NCBI GenBank assembly: GCA_003439945.1
Contig: QVRM01001782.1
Span: 992,001-1,056,000 of the forward strand
Direction of reading: 5' to 3'
DNA length: 64,000 nt
From: Dermanyssus gallinae
Taxonomy: Eukaryota > Arthropoda > Arachnida > Mesostigmata > Dermanyssidae
Positions within the stretch are counted from its first letter, which is position 1. Every line of letters begins with the position of its first letter. Below are positions 1-11,853 of the stretch, in pieces. The position numbers and the translations under genes were made by a program. The notes under the pieces are model-generated. The model saw nothing but the letters and a program-made list of their open reading frames with translations, did not search any database and was not told the origin of the DNA.

Positions 1-1830
1 AGCGGCGGGTCAATGGTGGTCTCAGCAGCTTATCTCTCTTACTCCGATCCGACCAGCTAGGCGTAATTATCGGCGTTAGTCGGCGTTACTGCAGCTGTCC
101 CTTACTGTGGTGTTGCAATAGCTCGTCATGCGTCTGCGTAGGCGTCGCAACCCACCTCCCTTCTCTCTCTCTCTCTCTCGTGGCCTTTTTAGGCAGGCTT
201 GTCGTTTAGATCGTGACTGCTACTGGCCCGTATTGTTGTCGTCGTCGTCGTTCACGGTCCCCTGAATGTGGCCTGTGTGTCCCTTGCTAGCTTCAGCGGC
301 CAACAACCCACGCGCGCCTCTATCCCAGCCTATGAGCCTGAGGATCTGAACCACGGCCGAGAATTGACGACATTACGGGGCAGCTCAGTTGCCTGCAGCT
401 TGCACAGGAATCGTGTTAGCAGCAAAATCAGCCCCGGCGACGGAGGCGGAGGCATCAAGAACAGAGGCATTCGTAGCAAACGAACAACAACGGCAGCGGC
501 GGACAGCAGCAGCAGTAGCAGACTTGCGAACACCCAATGTCCTCGAAGACTCGCTTAAGGAGCTACAGGGCGTACGTTAGACGCGACTAGGGAGGTACGT
601 TCGACGCGAATAGGGAGGAACAGGCCGGCGCAGGCCCGATGCGGCCAATACGACAGCCAATCGCGCCGGAAATGGCCCCGGGTGAGCCGGAAATTCAATC
701 ACTCGATGATCTTATCTTTATTTCGCGAGCCGCCGAATCGCCACCGCCGATGGGTCAATCAGTTGAGTAGCGGTTGTAGTAGTCCTTGTAGTAGTAGTAG
801 CAGAACAACCCATAGTAGTGAGTGAATAGTCATGGTGATAGCCATAGGAATGCTGGAAGCTTTCACATCAAATGTCCTTTTGTCTTCTTCCCCTTCTTGC
901 TGGGGTTTGGTTAACAGAAGTGTTCGTTCGCTGCGTCGTGACCCTCGAGGTTAACCAACTGATCACGGTGATGACGATGATGATGATGATCATCATCATC
1001 ATGAGCTTAACCATGAGAAGAGTGATGGCAGTTAATTTCGTTGCCGCCTCGGGGCTCGTTAAAAACGGGTTCTGCGTCGTCACAATCATTGGCTGAAGGA
1101 AGCGAAAATGGAACATTGTTTGCAATAGTCGTTTTTGAAATCGGCGAAACTACGTAGTGGTAAAATAAATCAAGGGGACTTTTTAAAACGCCTGTTCAGA
1201 CGTTCTCATGAGAATATTACTAACTCTAACGTAAAGTGCAGTACTAATTGGCTGCACCAGGCGGCCAATTTCGTAACCTTGATCTAGAAAAAGATCCTAT
1301 ATGCCTTCAAAGCAAACCTAACCTACGATCGCAGGAAAAAGTTATTTTTAGCAAGAGCAAATGTTAGATTCTTAACAAGTACGCTATACTTTGTAAACAA
1401 CTACGACGATCCGCTGTGCGTAGAATAATTGTTTTTTTTTTAAGTAGATAGACTGCGGGAGCAAGAACCGAGATCCAGCTTTAGAGCTAATTCGCGTATT
1501 CGTTAGCGTGGGTGATCCAACTCGACCGAATTCTGGTCAGAGGCCTTGATGACTAAATGTTAAGCAGTTTCGAGGCTATTAAGCGGGCCCCCAATGTAAA
1601 TTTAACGGACTTTCGAGCAACTGATTTTCTATTAACATTTTAGAAAAGCACTGGACTCAAAAGCTCTATTTTAAATTTTGATTAAGATGTGCATAGTTGG
1701 CTTCTTACCAACGAAAAAAATGCTTGGAGTATGTGTTTTCTAATTCAGAACCTAATATATTTTCAGCGCCTATATTCTGTCGAATATTCTGTTTGGCTAT
1801 TATTGATAAGATAATATTATTGATAATTGA
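1..1830. other. No recognisable gene; GC-rich start then AT-rich DNA
   Basis: The first 700 bases are GC-rich with a CT tract near 162-179 and GTC/GCA-type triplet runs near 237-250 and 480-520. ORFs of 60-96 codons exist on both strands but overlap each other and resemble no family, so I do not call them. From about 1,100 the base composition turns AT-rich without visible structure. Confidence 0.6.
976..1002. repeat. ATG/CAT triplet palindrome
   Basis: A run of ATG triplets passes directly into CAT triplets, making a near-perfect palindrome of about 26 bases. Short ORFs over it (poly-Met/Ile) are artefacts of the repeat. Confidence 0.75.

Positions 1831-1832
<2 letters not shown>

Positions 1833-1862
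<30 letters not shown>
1833..1862. repeat. (TA)n microsatellite
   Basis: About 15 TA units, uninterrupted. Confidence 0.95.
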
Positions 1863-1864
<2 letters not shown>

Positions 1865-2322
1865 ACACGGGCGATAGCCTCTTCGGCCAAATGCCCTAAA
1901 TAGTTACAATTGTTTGAATTTGTGTAATTATAGAATTTTCAAGCTCAAGGAAGAATGATTGAACTTAAATAAATTTGCCGTCCGGTGAAGACGGTCCCAT
2001 AGAAAAATATATACATCATTTCATACTAAATCTGGCCAATGGTGAGCCTTTTAAGCTATGTTTAGGCGCTTTCTGAGCTTCGCTGGCAGATCACTAACAT
2101 GCACTCGTCTTTTTCTGTGTCCTTCTTACAGGTATGTTTAAACAACCCTCTACAGGAGCCGAATGCAGCCCACATCATGCAGCGAAACGTTGCGAGCAGG
2201 TTTCGCGTTGTTCAATATTCACCAACCGCAACAGTGCCAGAGTCGATATTACGTAGTCGATGTGCTGATTTTCGTATTATTCAAACATCTTTTCAGAATA
2301 CAGCGGACTTGGATCAAAAGTA

Positions 2323-2324
<2 letters not shown>

Positions 2325-2387
<63 letters not shown>

Positions 2388-2408
2388 TATATATTTATAT
2401 ATATATAT
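2325..2408. repeat. (TA)n microsatellite at edge of a transposase relic
   Basis: About 42 TA units with two A/T interruptions. It stops where the sequence beginning CAGGCTTGTCACATC starts, the presumed left boundary of the transposase relic that follows. Confidence 0.95.
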
Positions 2409-3400
2409 CAGGCTTGTCACATCAAGAGTGTGCTCATCTGGTTGACGGGTGACGAAAGCTTATGTTTAGTGGAACACGAAAAACTGTTAACCATGACAAG
2501 AGATGATGCGTCACCTTCGGAATTTGAGCGAAGATCAGCTATTGTTTGTGCCTTCTGTACCGGACGGACTTGCTCCCAGGTTGCAAATGTTCGTGGTGCC
2601 ACAATATGGACAGTTTAGCGGATCGCAGACTATTACACAATTGCAGAAACCACACAACCACGTTCCTACACAGCAACGAAGAAGATTCACGATAGATTGT
2701 GCACAGCAAAGACTCAAGAACTGATCAACACAGTCTAACTACGATTTTCTGAGAATTATTTGATTTTGATCAGAATTCTTGCGTGTGAACTTAACGTGGC
2801 CATAATAGAAATATGCAGGCTTGTTCTCATGCACCATTCCTGCGCAGAGACAATCTAAGGTTGCAAAAGCTAATAGACTTTCGCGATGCTCAAAGTAGTT
2901 TTCTCCTCTCTTCTCTTAAGTGCCAAGCAGTAGGCCGTCTTCATTTCTTGTTTGACAACAAAACATTCACCGTAAGTGCCGGAATGCAAGAAAGAATCTG
3001 CACCCAATGCAGGATCGACTGTTGGCTTGCCCACGATTCAGGTGATGTCCATATTGTGAAAAAAAGCTAATTCTCGCGGCCAGTGTTCGCGTCCTGAGTG
3101 TCCTGTGGTGCCAGTGAAGGGGACACCATTACAAGATAAGTTTACCTCATGTTCTAAAAGCTGTAGTGAAACCGTGGATACATGAAGTGTCTAAGGGGTT
3201 ACCATACGTCAGCAATATAGCATTTTTGCTTATATCAGCTCTTAGAGCACAACTGGCTATCATATGAGCATATGAGTATGTTTTGGGCCAAAGACGTAGA
3301 GGTGCCGACTAGCCCCGATTTAAATCCGATGAACTACCATGTATGGGGCATGGTGTCGACATGCTGAGTAGACTCGCTCACTGCCGCGATTATTATTATT
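2409..3400 (+). pseudogene. Broken Tc1/mariner-superfamily transposase
   Basis: Reading across several frames gives an ordered set of transposase blocks. An N-terminal helix-turn-helix region (around 2490-2620) is followed by LACELNVAIIEICRLVL (around 2780-2825), DNKTFTVSAGM (around 2950-2990, normally SDEKxFTV with the first catalytic Asp), and FWAKDVEV then TSPDLNPMNYHVWG (around 3285-3350, the third catalytic block). Stops and frameshifts occur throughout. The third catalytic position, normally Asp in the LDY triplet, reads Asn (MNY). The second catalytic block (QQDGAPAH) is not recognisable. The family is inferred from motif wording; the exact subfamily is not established. The left edge is a (TA)n tract and the right edge blurs into a short (TTA)n run at about 3389. 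Confidence 0.75.
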
Positions 3401-3838
3401 ATTAAAATCCGTGCTGGGTAAGTGTGTTTATGTTGTAGTGCACAGTGTTTCGACACAACAATCAATCTAGCGTTTTGCCAGTTCTGCTATGGACCGAACC
3501 GCCGGACAAACCGCGGCGTGGTATTTTTCACATTTACTCCAACACTGTTTGCATCGACCTTCGTCTTGTGGCTCACGAAAGCCGTCCACGTTGCACTGCC
3601 GCTATTATGATAGCGTTCAACATTTATATAGGGACATTTTGACACGGGTCTGTATGTGGTTTAGACCTCCAATTGAAAATGTGATCAGCATGAGCGGGGC
3701 GAGATTGTATTTATCGAAAATGTTCGCCAGGATCTACTCTATGGACTTACACACATACGTAAGTGCATCTGGATGTCTGTGTTTATTTAGGTATGGGCTC
3801 AAACAAGGGGCGATAAAGTACAAGCCAAATTAGGCAAA
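3401..3838. other. No recognisable gene
   Basis: Overlapping ORFs of 62-114 codons on the plus strand match no family I know and have no supporting context. Confidence 0.5.
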
Positions 3839-3881
3839 ACATATATATATATATATAAATATATATACACACACATATATG
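3839..3881. repeat. (TA)n/(CA)n microsatellite
   Basis: TA units with one AAT interruption and a short CA run. Confidence 0.9.
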
Positions 3882-3884
3882 TAC

Positions 3885-4749
3885 TGGCGGCGACATCAGA
3901 GTCAACGACGAAGCCCCTTTCGAAGTCTCCTTCTCTCTCTCTCCCTATCTCTCTTATTAGCCTGGTAACAGACCTGCAACGACATCGGACGCTGGCTTCA
4001 TTAGCGCCTTGCGGATCACCGCACACATGCGTGGCGCAGCGAATACGACGATCGAAAGTTGACTCGTTGTGGCGCCCAGTAGGCGGATGTTGTTCTGATG
4101 GCGGTCGCTGAAGTCGCAGTAGACGTAGTTCGAAACAGCGGCAGGCTGGCAGGCGAAGCAACGGCTGTCGGTCGCGCTGGCAGACTGGATGGGGCTGGCT
4201 GGCTGGTTGGCTGGTTACCCACTCACATTAAGTAACTCGTTTGTTAGCGCGTTGAGCGGCTAGGACAAACTCCACAATTAGGCTTCGCCCATTTGCTTGC
4301 TGATGGCCGCACTCGAAGACGCCGGCCTATGGCTGAGACGAGCGCAGACAACTCTCGTATGTGAGCGACAGCAACAACAACAACAAGTTTGGCGGGGCCT
4401 GCGACTCCGACAGCGTTGGCGGCGGCGGCGACTGGCACCACCACCAGGCATAGAAACGTAGGGTAGGGACGCATTAGAGAACGAACGGCACTCCAAAAAG
4501 ATGCACCAGACGTTTGACATTACGCACACGTGATACGTGGCCTGGCGTGTAATGCCTAGTAAATGATGCATGCCGCAATTGCACGCAAACGAGTTGCCTC
4601 CCTGAAGGGAAGAGGAATTATAGATATGTATTTAGATCAGGGATAACATACGTTTGCTTGCATTCGTACCGAAACAGACGGGCGTCATAAAAGCAAAGGG
4701 TCAGCAATGGAACGATATGTGTTGGTATAGGGGGGCGTGGCCAGGGTAG
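3885..4749. other. GC-rich island without a defensible gene
   Basis: Higher GC than the flanks, with a CT tract (about 3930-3955), GGCTGGCTGGTTGGCTGG repeats (about 4193-4213) and CAA/GGC triplet runs. Minus-strand ORFs of 68-120 codons overlap in different frames and are low complexity. Confidence 0.5.
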
Positions 4750-4791
4750 TATATGTATGTATGTATATATATATATATATATATGTATATA

Positions 4792-4874
<83 letters not shown>

Positions 4875-4877
4875 ATA
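4750..4877. repeat. (TA)n/(TATG)n microsatellite
   Basis: Compound TA, TATG and TG array of about 128 bases. Iso-Tyr ORFs over it on both strands are repeat artefacts. Confidence 0.95.
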
Positions 4878-7844
4878 GGCGTGTGGTGCATGACACCCAT
4901 AATATGTAACCACAAAGGCTATATTGATATGTATATTATCTTATAGAATTTATACATACGATAATTGGATTGACAATGATTAGCCACAGGCAGAAAGCTG
5001 TTATTCACATCTCTGTATACTATAACGATGGTTTCAAAGAAAAACAAATTTGCTTTTTTTGGCGTAACAAAAAATTACCGTAAAATTACTTACGGGGATC
5101 TGCAAGGAAATTTCACGCCTGAGTTTTAGCAGGCTTGCAGAAAGTGTAAATCAACTGGTGTAAACTTAGTAGCTAGCCATTACCATTCATGAATTCCAAC
5201 AGACTTTCATGAGAATGACAACAACATGAGTATGTTCTGAATAGCAAAGCAAGACGGCTTCTTTTAACGAGCAAAATACATGCCCAACCTATAGTACAGC
5301 TTTAGCATGCTTTAATATGCTCTGGAGCAAAAGCAATTTCGTTTAGAGATCGCACAGGATATGCTGAACAATACAAGCATTGACCCCTTAACTTCCTGAG
5401 CACTGTGGTCACTGGATACGAACCAAAGTGAGTTCATGGTTACTAGCCCAGAAGCGAACATGCCGTCCCCACGGTGGAAACATCCATCATCCTAAAATAC
5501 ATGGCTAGCCCGCAGTAATGTTCCCCCAAGGCCGAAAAAAAGCACGGCAGGTTGGCAGCAATCTTAGGTTCATGCTCACTCCCATGGGGGTGGGTGGGTC
5601 GCGACTAGACCCTACAAGGTACAACCATTGCGGCTATGGCCAGCGACACAAGTTGGTAGTCCTATCAGGACAATGCACACACCCACTCGCCACATTTAAC
5701 TGAGACGTTCGTGGCCATGCGCGTCGAGTTCTATAGTTAAGTTGTCATACGGCTCCTCATTCTTCATGTAGTTGTTGACTAGTTGTAAGTTGAGTCATAC
5801 GGCTCCTCATTCTTCATGTAGTTGTTGACTAGTTGTAAGTTGACATTCAGCTAAAAACAATCCAACTCAAACTAAAGGGGCACGTTTCACGGAACGACAT
5901 GGCTCAGCCTACCACTACACGTTAGGCGTTTCCAGTTTCACCGCACTAAACAAGCGTTCCAGAGTTTTCAAGTATGAGCGAACTACTAGGAGAGAGGCGT
6001 ACGGATTATCCGTACAACTTGGAAGATCATTTGAGGCCAGCGCTGTAGCATACAAACAGCTATTACTTCTTGTTAATCGCGTTCAAAACAATGGCCGGCA
6101 CCGGTCTTCTAACGGCAAGCCGCCTGTCGAAACTAGCCGACCGCTTCACTGCTGCCACCGGTTTTTAGTATTATATAGAATAAATATGTACGACCAGGAC
6201 ATTTCTCCGTTAAAGGCTCTCTGTAGACATACAAAGGGAGAACGCTGCATCTGTTCGTAGACGGGACGCTCAGCGAGGTCCGCCGCTGGAGCAAAGCTGC
6301 CCTGTCTGTGACCGCACGTAATCAGTTCAGGGGACAATTGTCCTTTCTTATTCCTTGAATTAATAAGTAATCCTGAGTAAAGAGTGTACATGCATTCATC
6401 CGTGTGCTGAAAAAACCCTATACATACTTTTCCTAGTAAACGGATCCTGCACAAATGTATTTGAACAATAAATATATGAAGTAAATTAGGGTTTATTCCG
6501 CAAGTTTACGTAGAGATAGTCGACGCGCAATGAAGGCCCATTGCTCCATTGTAAGTCTTAGTCCTGTGAAGGCTAAAGGAACCTCTTACAAAGGCGCACT
6601 TTACTCTGATGAGGCAAAAGTTCGTTCCAGTCGGCAGGTTTCAAACAAGTCTAAGCCGATGATTCCTTGGGTGTATTGGCAGTAAAGCCATAATCACCGT
6701 CTAGGTAATTCCCAGATGTTTTATGTAGACAGTGCCTCCCATGTGAGTTCCCACAACCAACGCAGCACAGCAATCTTTGAATGCTTGTCTCATGTAGACT
6801 AACTGTAAAAACGGCCCGCATTAGCAGGCAGAATAGTTACTTTCTGACGTTATGATACAAGGACCCACATGTACCTGACGGTCTAGCTGCGCTGGACTTG
6901 ACGGCAGCAGCAGAGGTGAAATATACGGGCGCAAACAGTCCAATTAGTAGCGATACTATACAAGTGAGGAATGTACCGCTTATTGAGCTCTCTATTATCA
7001 CAATTAAGTTCTTACGCGAGCTTTAATGAGGTGGCCGTTATGTTTGCTCTATCTTCAGCGGTGGAACGTTATCCTTCCACCCAGTCTAGAAAGAAAACTC
7101 TTCAGAATTTTATTAATTGACTAAGTGAACATACCTGCTAGAAAAATGTTATTCTTAAGCTTTCTTCGGTTGCTGGGTTTGCTCACCGGGCGTTGTTATT
7201 TCGATTAATTGGCGTTGGTATTCCGAGGAGGTTTAGTAGTCTACAGCCCCACCCCATCCACTACATTTGAACCAGTACACTGGATACACTCTAAATTTGG
7301 TACCATTGACTCTATTTAGTTCTGGGTATTTCCCATTCGTATCTTTCCATCCGCGACGCTTACGTGTGTGCAAATGTTGTTCATATGATAGACACGTTAT
7401 TAAGCTAAGATAATGTTCTGTTGATCGGCTTGAGAGATTTTGGCCGCGTTCGGTCGGATCGCGTCGCGCTTGCAGCGCGAATCGGCACCAAGGGGGCGGT
7501 ACCACACGAGTGAACAAAATTACGTGACCTCAAGACTCGACAATGCTATCAGCTATGCAAGTGTGACGCGTCGGATAACGAGCCAAAAACAAAACAAAAA
7601 TGTTTTTTCACAGTACAACAACAGCGAAATGCAGAACAAGAAGAGAGAAGAACAAAGCCACTTACTGAGATCATTATCCAGTTTAGCGACACCAGTTCCA
7701 ATAGCAAGCAATAACCACACTGATCTTGCTTGGAGAATCCTGCATCTATGAGAAAAAGGTTATTGTAGAGACGTGCTTTGCGCACACACCTCTGCACTGG
7801 AAAATACACTTAGGTTTACAGATCGTGCAAATCCCTAGAAATAT
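4878..7844. other. No recognisable gene
   Basis: Mixed-composition noncoding sequence. The only structure seen is the 50-base tandem duplication at 5744-5843. A 102-codon minus ORF (6146-6454) and a 94-codon minus ORF (7233-7517) resemble nothing I recognise. Confidence 0.5.
5744..5843. repeat. 50-bp tandem duplication
   Basis: Two near-identical 50-base copies in direct orientation. The unit begins GTCATACGGCTCCTC and ends TTGTAAGTTGA. Near-identity suggests a recent duplication. Confidence 0.9.
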
Positions 7845-7923
7845 TGTATAGAAAATGCGGGTTTTAACCTCCGACTTTCTGTAAGTCAGAAAGTCAGAGG
7901 TTCAAACCCGCATTTTCTATACA
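7845..7923. repeat. Hairpin with 37-bp arms and 5-base loop
   Basis: Left arm 7845-7881 and right arm 7887-7923 are reverse complements with two mismatches, separated by a 5-base loop. A (TA)n array starts 8 bases downstream. It may be the tip of a fold-back element or a small-RNA precursor; no flanking promoter is recognisable. Confidence 0.85.
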
Positions 7924-7928
7924 TGATA

Positions 7929-7930
<2 letters not shown>

Positions 7931-7965
<35 letters not shown>
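7931..7965. repeat. (TA)n microsatellite
   Basis: About 17 TA units next to the 37-bp-arm hairpin. Confidence 0.95.
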
Positions 7966-7968
<3 letters not shown>

Positions 7969-8193
7969 CTGACTGGTTCGACTGCTGAAGGCAGCGGTCG
8001 TAAGCCGCAGTCGAGCACAGTTGAACGGTCCAGCAACTATTTCAAACTTGTAATACTTGTGGCACCTGGCTTCGTTGACGGCCGAGCTAAGCGAAGCCAG
8101 CTGCGTTGCTGCTTTGTCGTTGCAGTGATAGTAGTATGTTGCTAATGGTTGCTGCAAACGTGCACAGCTTGACCATCAATACGCAGATGTGTG

Positions 8194-8216
8194 TATATAT
8201 ATATATATATATATAT
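8194..8216. repeat. (TA)n microsatellite
   Basis: Short TA array preceded by GTGTG. Confidence 0.9.
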
Positions 8217-8868
8217 GAGCTGTACGTCAAGTGCCGACAATTCCGTATCACCGACAACGATCAGCGTCAGGCCAGGCTGGCGCACCAATATGAACGTCAT
8301 CGGCTAGGCGCCGACCTGTAAGTCAATAAAGAGGCGTGCACAAGAAGGTTTATTGTTCTACTTTATTGGCCAGATCACCTCGTAAAAGGGAGGCCTGCCC
8401 GCCCGACCGACCGACCAGCAACAAACAGCGGGACCAGTGGGTTCGCTCGTCCCCTACCTCGGCTACCTGCCCACCTCTTCCAGCGTCCACCTTTTTCCCT
8501 CCTTCCATCGGCCCCAGCTCACTGCCTCCGTTGCTTTTCGCCCGTCTTGCTGTTGTTGTTGCTGCTGCTGCTGCGTTGTCGACCATACGCCAGACACGTC
8601 GGGTGCCCAGTCAGTCAGTCAGTGAGTCGCTCACGTCAAGGGGCTGCCGCCGCCACCCACCACCTCCACCCTTCTGTGCGCCCCGACAAGCAGGAGCGTC
8701 GCCCTCGGCTGCCCACACAGCTAGCTAGGGCGCCGGCAGAACCATGGCCAATAGAGTTTACCGGTCAACGCGCTAAGGACGACTACTCGACCAGGGCAGC
8801 CAGGGCAATACGGCACAGCCGACACAGAACATGTTTCTACTCCGTACACGTATGAGTATATAGGGAGT
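8217..8868. other. GC-rich island, triplet repeats, no defensible gene
   Basis: C-rich stretch with GACC repeats near 8404-8416, TTG/CTG triplets near 8552-8576 and CAGT repeats near 8607-8620. Long ORFs (up to 130 codons) are Pro/Ser/Arg-rich products of composition and overlap in three frames. Confidence 0.5.
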
Positions 8869-8869
8869 G

Positions 8870-8906
<37 letters not shown>

Positions 8907-8909
8907 ATA
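8869..8909. repeat. (TA)n(TG)n microsatellite abutting a transposon end
   Basis: TA array passing into TG units, ending exactly where an AGGGTGTTTGC transposon-like terminus begins. Confidence 0.95.
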
Positions 8910-9330
8910 GGGTGTTTGCAAAGTAGTCTGAGGTCTTTCATTTATCATAGAAACAAGAATGTCTAAGATCTTTTAAAAATATTTAATTCTAATGCAGATA
9001 CATTGCGATTGTTAATGAAATGCAATATCGGTGAGGTCATGATCTCTTTAGTTTTCCCAAGCACTGTAAAACCCCCACAGGAAGCAGTTTACCGGAGTTA
9101 AATCGCAAGATCTTGAAGGACGGTGAATGTCCCCATTACGCGGGATTACCCGTCCGGAACACTACATGCTCAAAAGCTCAATTGTCTCGCTAGAGTTCAT
9201 TCGCATCGATTTGGTCTGAATTCGGTTAAATACAATTAAGGATTATGCTGCGGCAATCGCCATTCACCGTGAAGTGAAACAAACAGGATTTGGACCAAAG
9301 GCCGCATCAGACCGTCAAATATGGTGCACG
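8908..9330 (-). pseudogene. 3' fragment of a DDE transposase (RSCDLTP type)
   Basis: Read on the minus strand, 9230 to 9030 gives SSETIELL, then RVIPRNGDIHRPSRSCDLTP and VNCFLWG, the third catalytic block of an arthropod Tc1/mariner-superfamily transposase. Further on is a C-terminal stretch resembling the usual HxxEIxFH ending (around 9005-9045). The element terminus AGGGTGTTTGC lies at about 8909 against a TA/TG repeat. The catalytic Asp of the usual LDYFLWG reads Asn (VNCFLWG), and stops and shifts interrupt the frame upstream. Only the C-terminal third is recognisable, so this is a 5'-truncated or heavily decayed copy. It is a different lineage from the mariner copies near 10, 43, 47 and 53 kb. 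Confidence 0.75.
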
Positions 9331-9806
9331 TAAAACCTCCTTCGTAACTACGTGAGGATTCTCGGTTGCCCATATGCGACAGTTTTATTTATTCATGCTT
9401 CCATTAAAATATAAATAGGCTCAGTCGGAAAGTACAATTTTTCTTCTTCATAAAATCTGCATCATGCTGCATCTCAGAAGCCCAATTGGAGAAGTTTCTG
9501 CATTTTTGATAGATGTAGACTTGATGTCTTGTGTCAGCTAAATCTTGTATGGATATACCGCTAAATTCGACGAGGCTGAGGTAAGCGAACGACCCAGTTG
9601 TTGGGCACATCGCCGAACCAATGTTTCTGACTGGCGATCACAGTGTCAATACTTTTAGTCGAACGGGCCCGTTAGATTGAGTTGCACTTCATTTTGTATT
9701 TGTCAGCCCTACCCTTTTCTTTTACAAGAAAAGCAGATCGCGGAGAGGCCAGAGCCTCGGCGCGAGAACTTCCGAAACATACTAGCTGATAACTATTACA
9801 ACGTGT
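9331..9806. other. No recognisable gene
   Basis: A 68-codon minus ORF (9404-9610) is present but has no recognisable motif. Confidence 0.5.
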
Positions 9807-9807
9807 G

Positions 9808-9863
<56 letters not shown>

Positions 9864-10002
9864 GCGGGGTTATATATATATATATATATATTATATATAT
9901 CTATATCTATTATATTATATCTATCTACTCTACGTTCTATATATCGTCTCATCTATAGCTAATCTCTAGTATATATATATATATAATATTTATATGTATA
10001 TA
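9807..10002. repeat. Degenerate (TA)n array at left end of a mariner
   Basis: Long TA array decaying into CTATAT/CTATC variants. Its last TA (10001-10002) is the apparent target site next to the mariner inverted repeat. Confidence 0.9.
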
Positions 10003-11298
10003 CAGGTATGTTCAAACAAGTTCTTAGAATGAAACCAAGAATTTTCCAAATCTTGTTTTTAATTTTTTCTTATTCGATATACTCCCGAGAAGCTCAATAC
10101 ACTTTCCACACCGAGATTTCATAGCAATTATACCTCTTGAAGTAGAATTCCGCGCCTTTAGACTTGAAAATAGGCATTGACAGTCAGCCTTAACCTTCTT
10201 CATTGTCTGGAAAAACGCTTTCCCACCGAGACTATTCTTCAAATGTCCGAAGAGGAAATAATCAGAGGGGACCAGGTCTGGAGAATAGGAAGGTTGTTCA
10301 ATAAGTTCGAACCTCAGTTGGGCCAGTTTTGCCGTTGCTTGCCGCGACTTGTGTGCGGGAGCATTGTCCTGGTGAAACAGGACAACCTTCTTCTGCAAAG
10401 CGGGCCGTTTCACGATGAGTTCTTGCTTCAGGCAGTCCAACAGTCTTGCATAATATTATCCCGTAATCGTTTTACCGCTCTCAAGGTAGTCGACCAGAAT
10501 TATTCCACGTTGGTCCCAAAAAACCGTAGCCATCATCTTTCCGGCCGATGCCGTTGTCCGCACCCTCTTCGGAGGTCCTTCACCAGGTGCACATCATTGA
10601 CGAGATGCTTCTTGGGTCTCGGGAGTGTAGTGATGGACCCAGCTTTCATCGACGGTCACGAATCTGCGCCAAAAATCTGACGGATTTTTCGACATCTTGG
10701 CCAAATTTCGCTGTGAAGCGGAAACACGCGCGTCTTTTTGGCCTTGGTTGAGCAAATGCGGCACCCATTTTGCTCTGAGCTTTTTCATCTTCAAGTTTTC
10801 GTGCAGGATGAAATGCACTCTACCCAAACTGATCCCCAAGGTCTCCGCTATCTCCCTAATGTTCACTCGCTTATCTGCGGCAACGATTTTCCGCACTTTT
10901 TCCACGTTTTCCTCATCAGTTGCCGTTTTTGGGCGTCCTGAACGTAGTTCATCCTCGGTGCTCCTGCGACCTCTTTTTAACTCATTAATCCAGTTGGAAA
11001 CAGTGGCAAAACATGGCGCAGAGTCACCGTACACCTCGTCTAACTCAGTTTTCACTTGGGTCGCATTCCAACCTTTGAAATAAAAATGCTTGATAACCAC
11101 TCGAAACTCTTTTTTCTCCATTTTTCAAAATCACGCCGATACGTTGCACGGGAAAAGCGATCAAACGAAATCGCAACGGCCAATCACAATCATATTTTGA
11201 CTGCTAGCATTCGAAAAGTTGCCGTTTCCAATAGCGGCGAAAGCGCGCCAAAATTCGAATTCTGAAAGGCTCATTTTAAGAACTTGTTGAACTACCTC
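10003..11298 (-). mobile_element. Full-length but dead mariner transposon
   Basis: About 1.3 kb bounded by roughly 28-bp imperfect inverted repeats starting CAGGTATGTTC (left) and, inverted, GAGGTAGTTC (right). The left end abuts TA. The transposase reads right to left on the minus strand. Length, terminal repeats and coding content are those of a canonical mariner. The 3' part also occurs inverted just downstream at 11330-11812, and a sister copy lies at 43226-44468. Confidence 0.93.
10024..11121 (-). pseudogene. Mariner transposase with stops and frameshift
   Basis: This would be a cut-and-paste transposase that acts in the nucleus on its own terminal repeats. It starts at ATG 11121-11119. 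The N-terminal 176 codons carry the two helix-turn-helix motifs and WVPHLLNQGQ, then VTVDESW with the first catalytic Asp. After RQ comes an in-frame TGA (about 10591-10593). A second stop (TAA) replaces a Glu codon after KTITG. The frame resumes with LFHQDNAPAHKS (second Asp) and SPDLVPSDYFLFG (third Asp, 34 residues further, the DD34D spacing of mariners). After NSLGG the C-terminus is frameshifted. The comparison copy at 11330-11812 keeps the correct C-terminal frame. It cannot encode active enzyme. Confidence 0.93.
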
Positions 11299-11329
11299 AC
11301 GCACCTACTCTGACAGGCTGTAATCAACT

Positions 11330-11812
11330 TTGATATTACGAGATGGTAAAACGATCACGAGAGAATATTATGCAAGACTGTTGGACTGCCTGAAGCAAGA
11401 ACTCATCGTGAAACGGCCCGCTTTGCAGAAGAAGGTTGTCCTGTTTCACCAGGACAATGCTCCCGCACACAAGTCGCGGCAAGCAACGGCAAAACTGGCC
11501 CAACTGAGGTTCGAACTTATTGAACAACCTTCCTATTCTCCAGACCTGGCCCCCTCTGATTATTTCCTCTTCGGACATTTGAAGAATAGTCTCGGTGGAA
11601 AGCGTTTTTCCAGCAATGAAGAGGTTAAGGCTGCTGTCAATGCCTATTTTCAGTCTAAAGACGCGGAATTCTACTCAAGAGGTATAAATGCTCTGAAATA
11701 TCGATGGGAAAAGTGTATTGAGCTTCTCGGGGAGTATATCGAATATGAAAAAATTAAAAACAAGATTTGGAAAATTCTTGGTTTTCATTCTAAGAACTTG
11801 TTGAACTACCTG
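11330..11812 (+). mobile_element. 3' fragment of the same mariner, inverted
   Basis: The last 483 bases of the same mariner family, in opposite orientation to the copy at 10003-11298. An uninterrupted frame from about 11330 carries LFHQDNAPAHKS and SPDLAPSDYFLFG plus an intact C-terminus (LGEYIEYEKIKNKIWKIL), then reads through the terminal repeat into (TA)n. The right inverted repeat (ending GAACTACCTG) is intact and followed by TA. The 5' part, including the DNA-binding domain and first catalytic Asp, is absent, so it is nonfunctional alone. With 10003-10490 it forms an inverted repeat of about 480-bp arms. Confidence 0.92.
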
Positions 11813-11853
11813 TATATGTATATATATATACATGTATATATATATATATATAT

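Noticed and set aside
7887..7923. GGTTCAAACCC as a tRNA T-arm
   Set aside because: It is explained by the 37-bp hairpin; no cloverleaf or acceptor stem exists.
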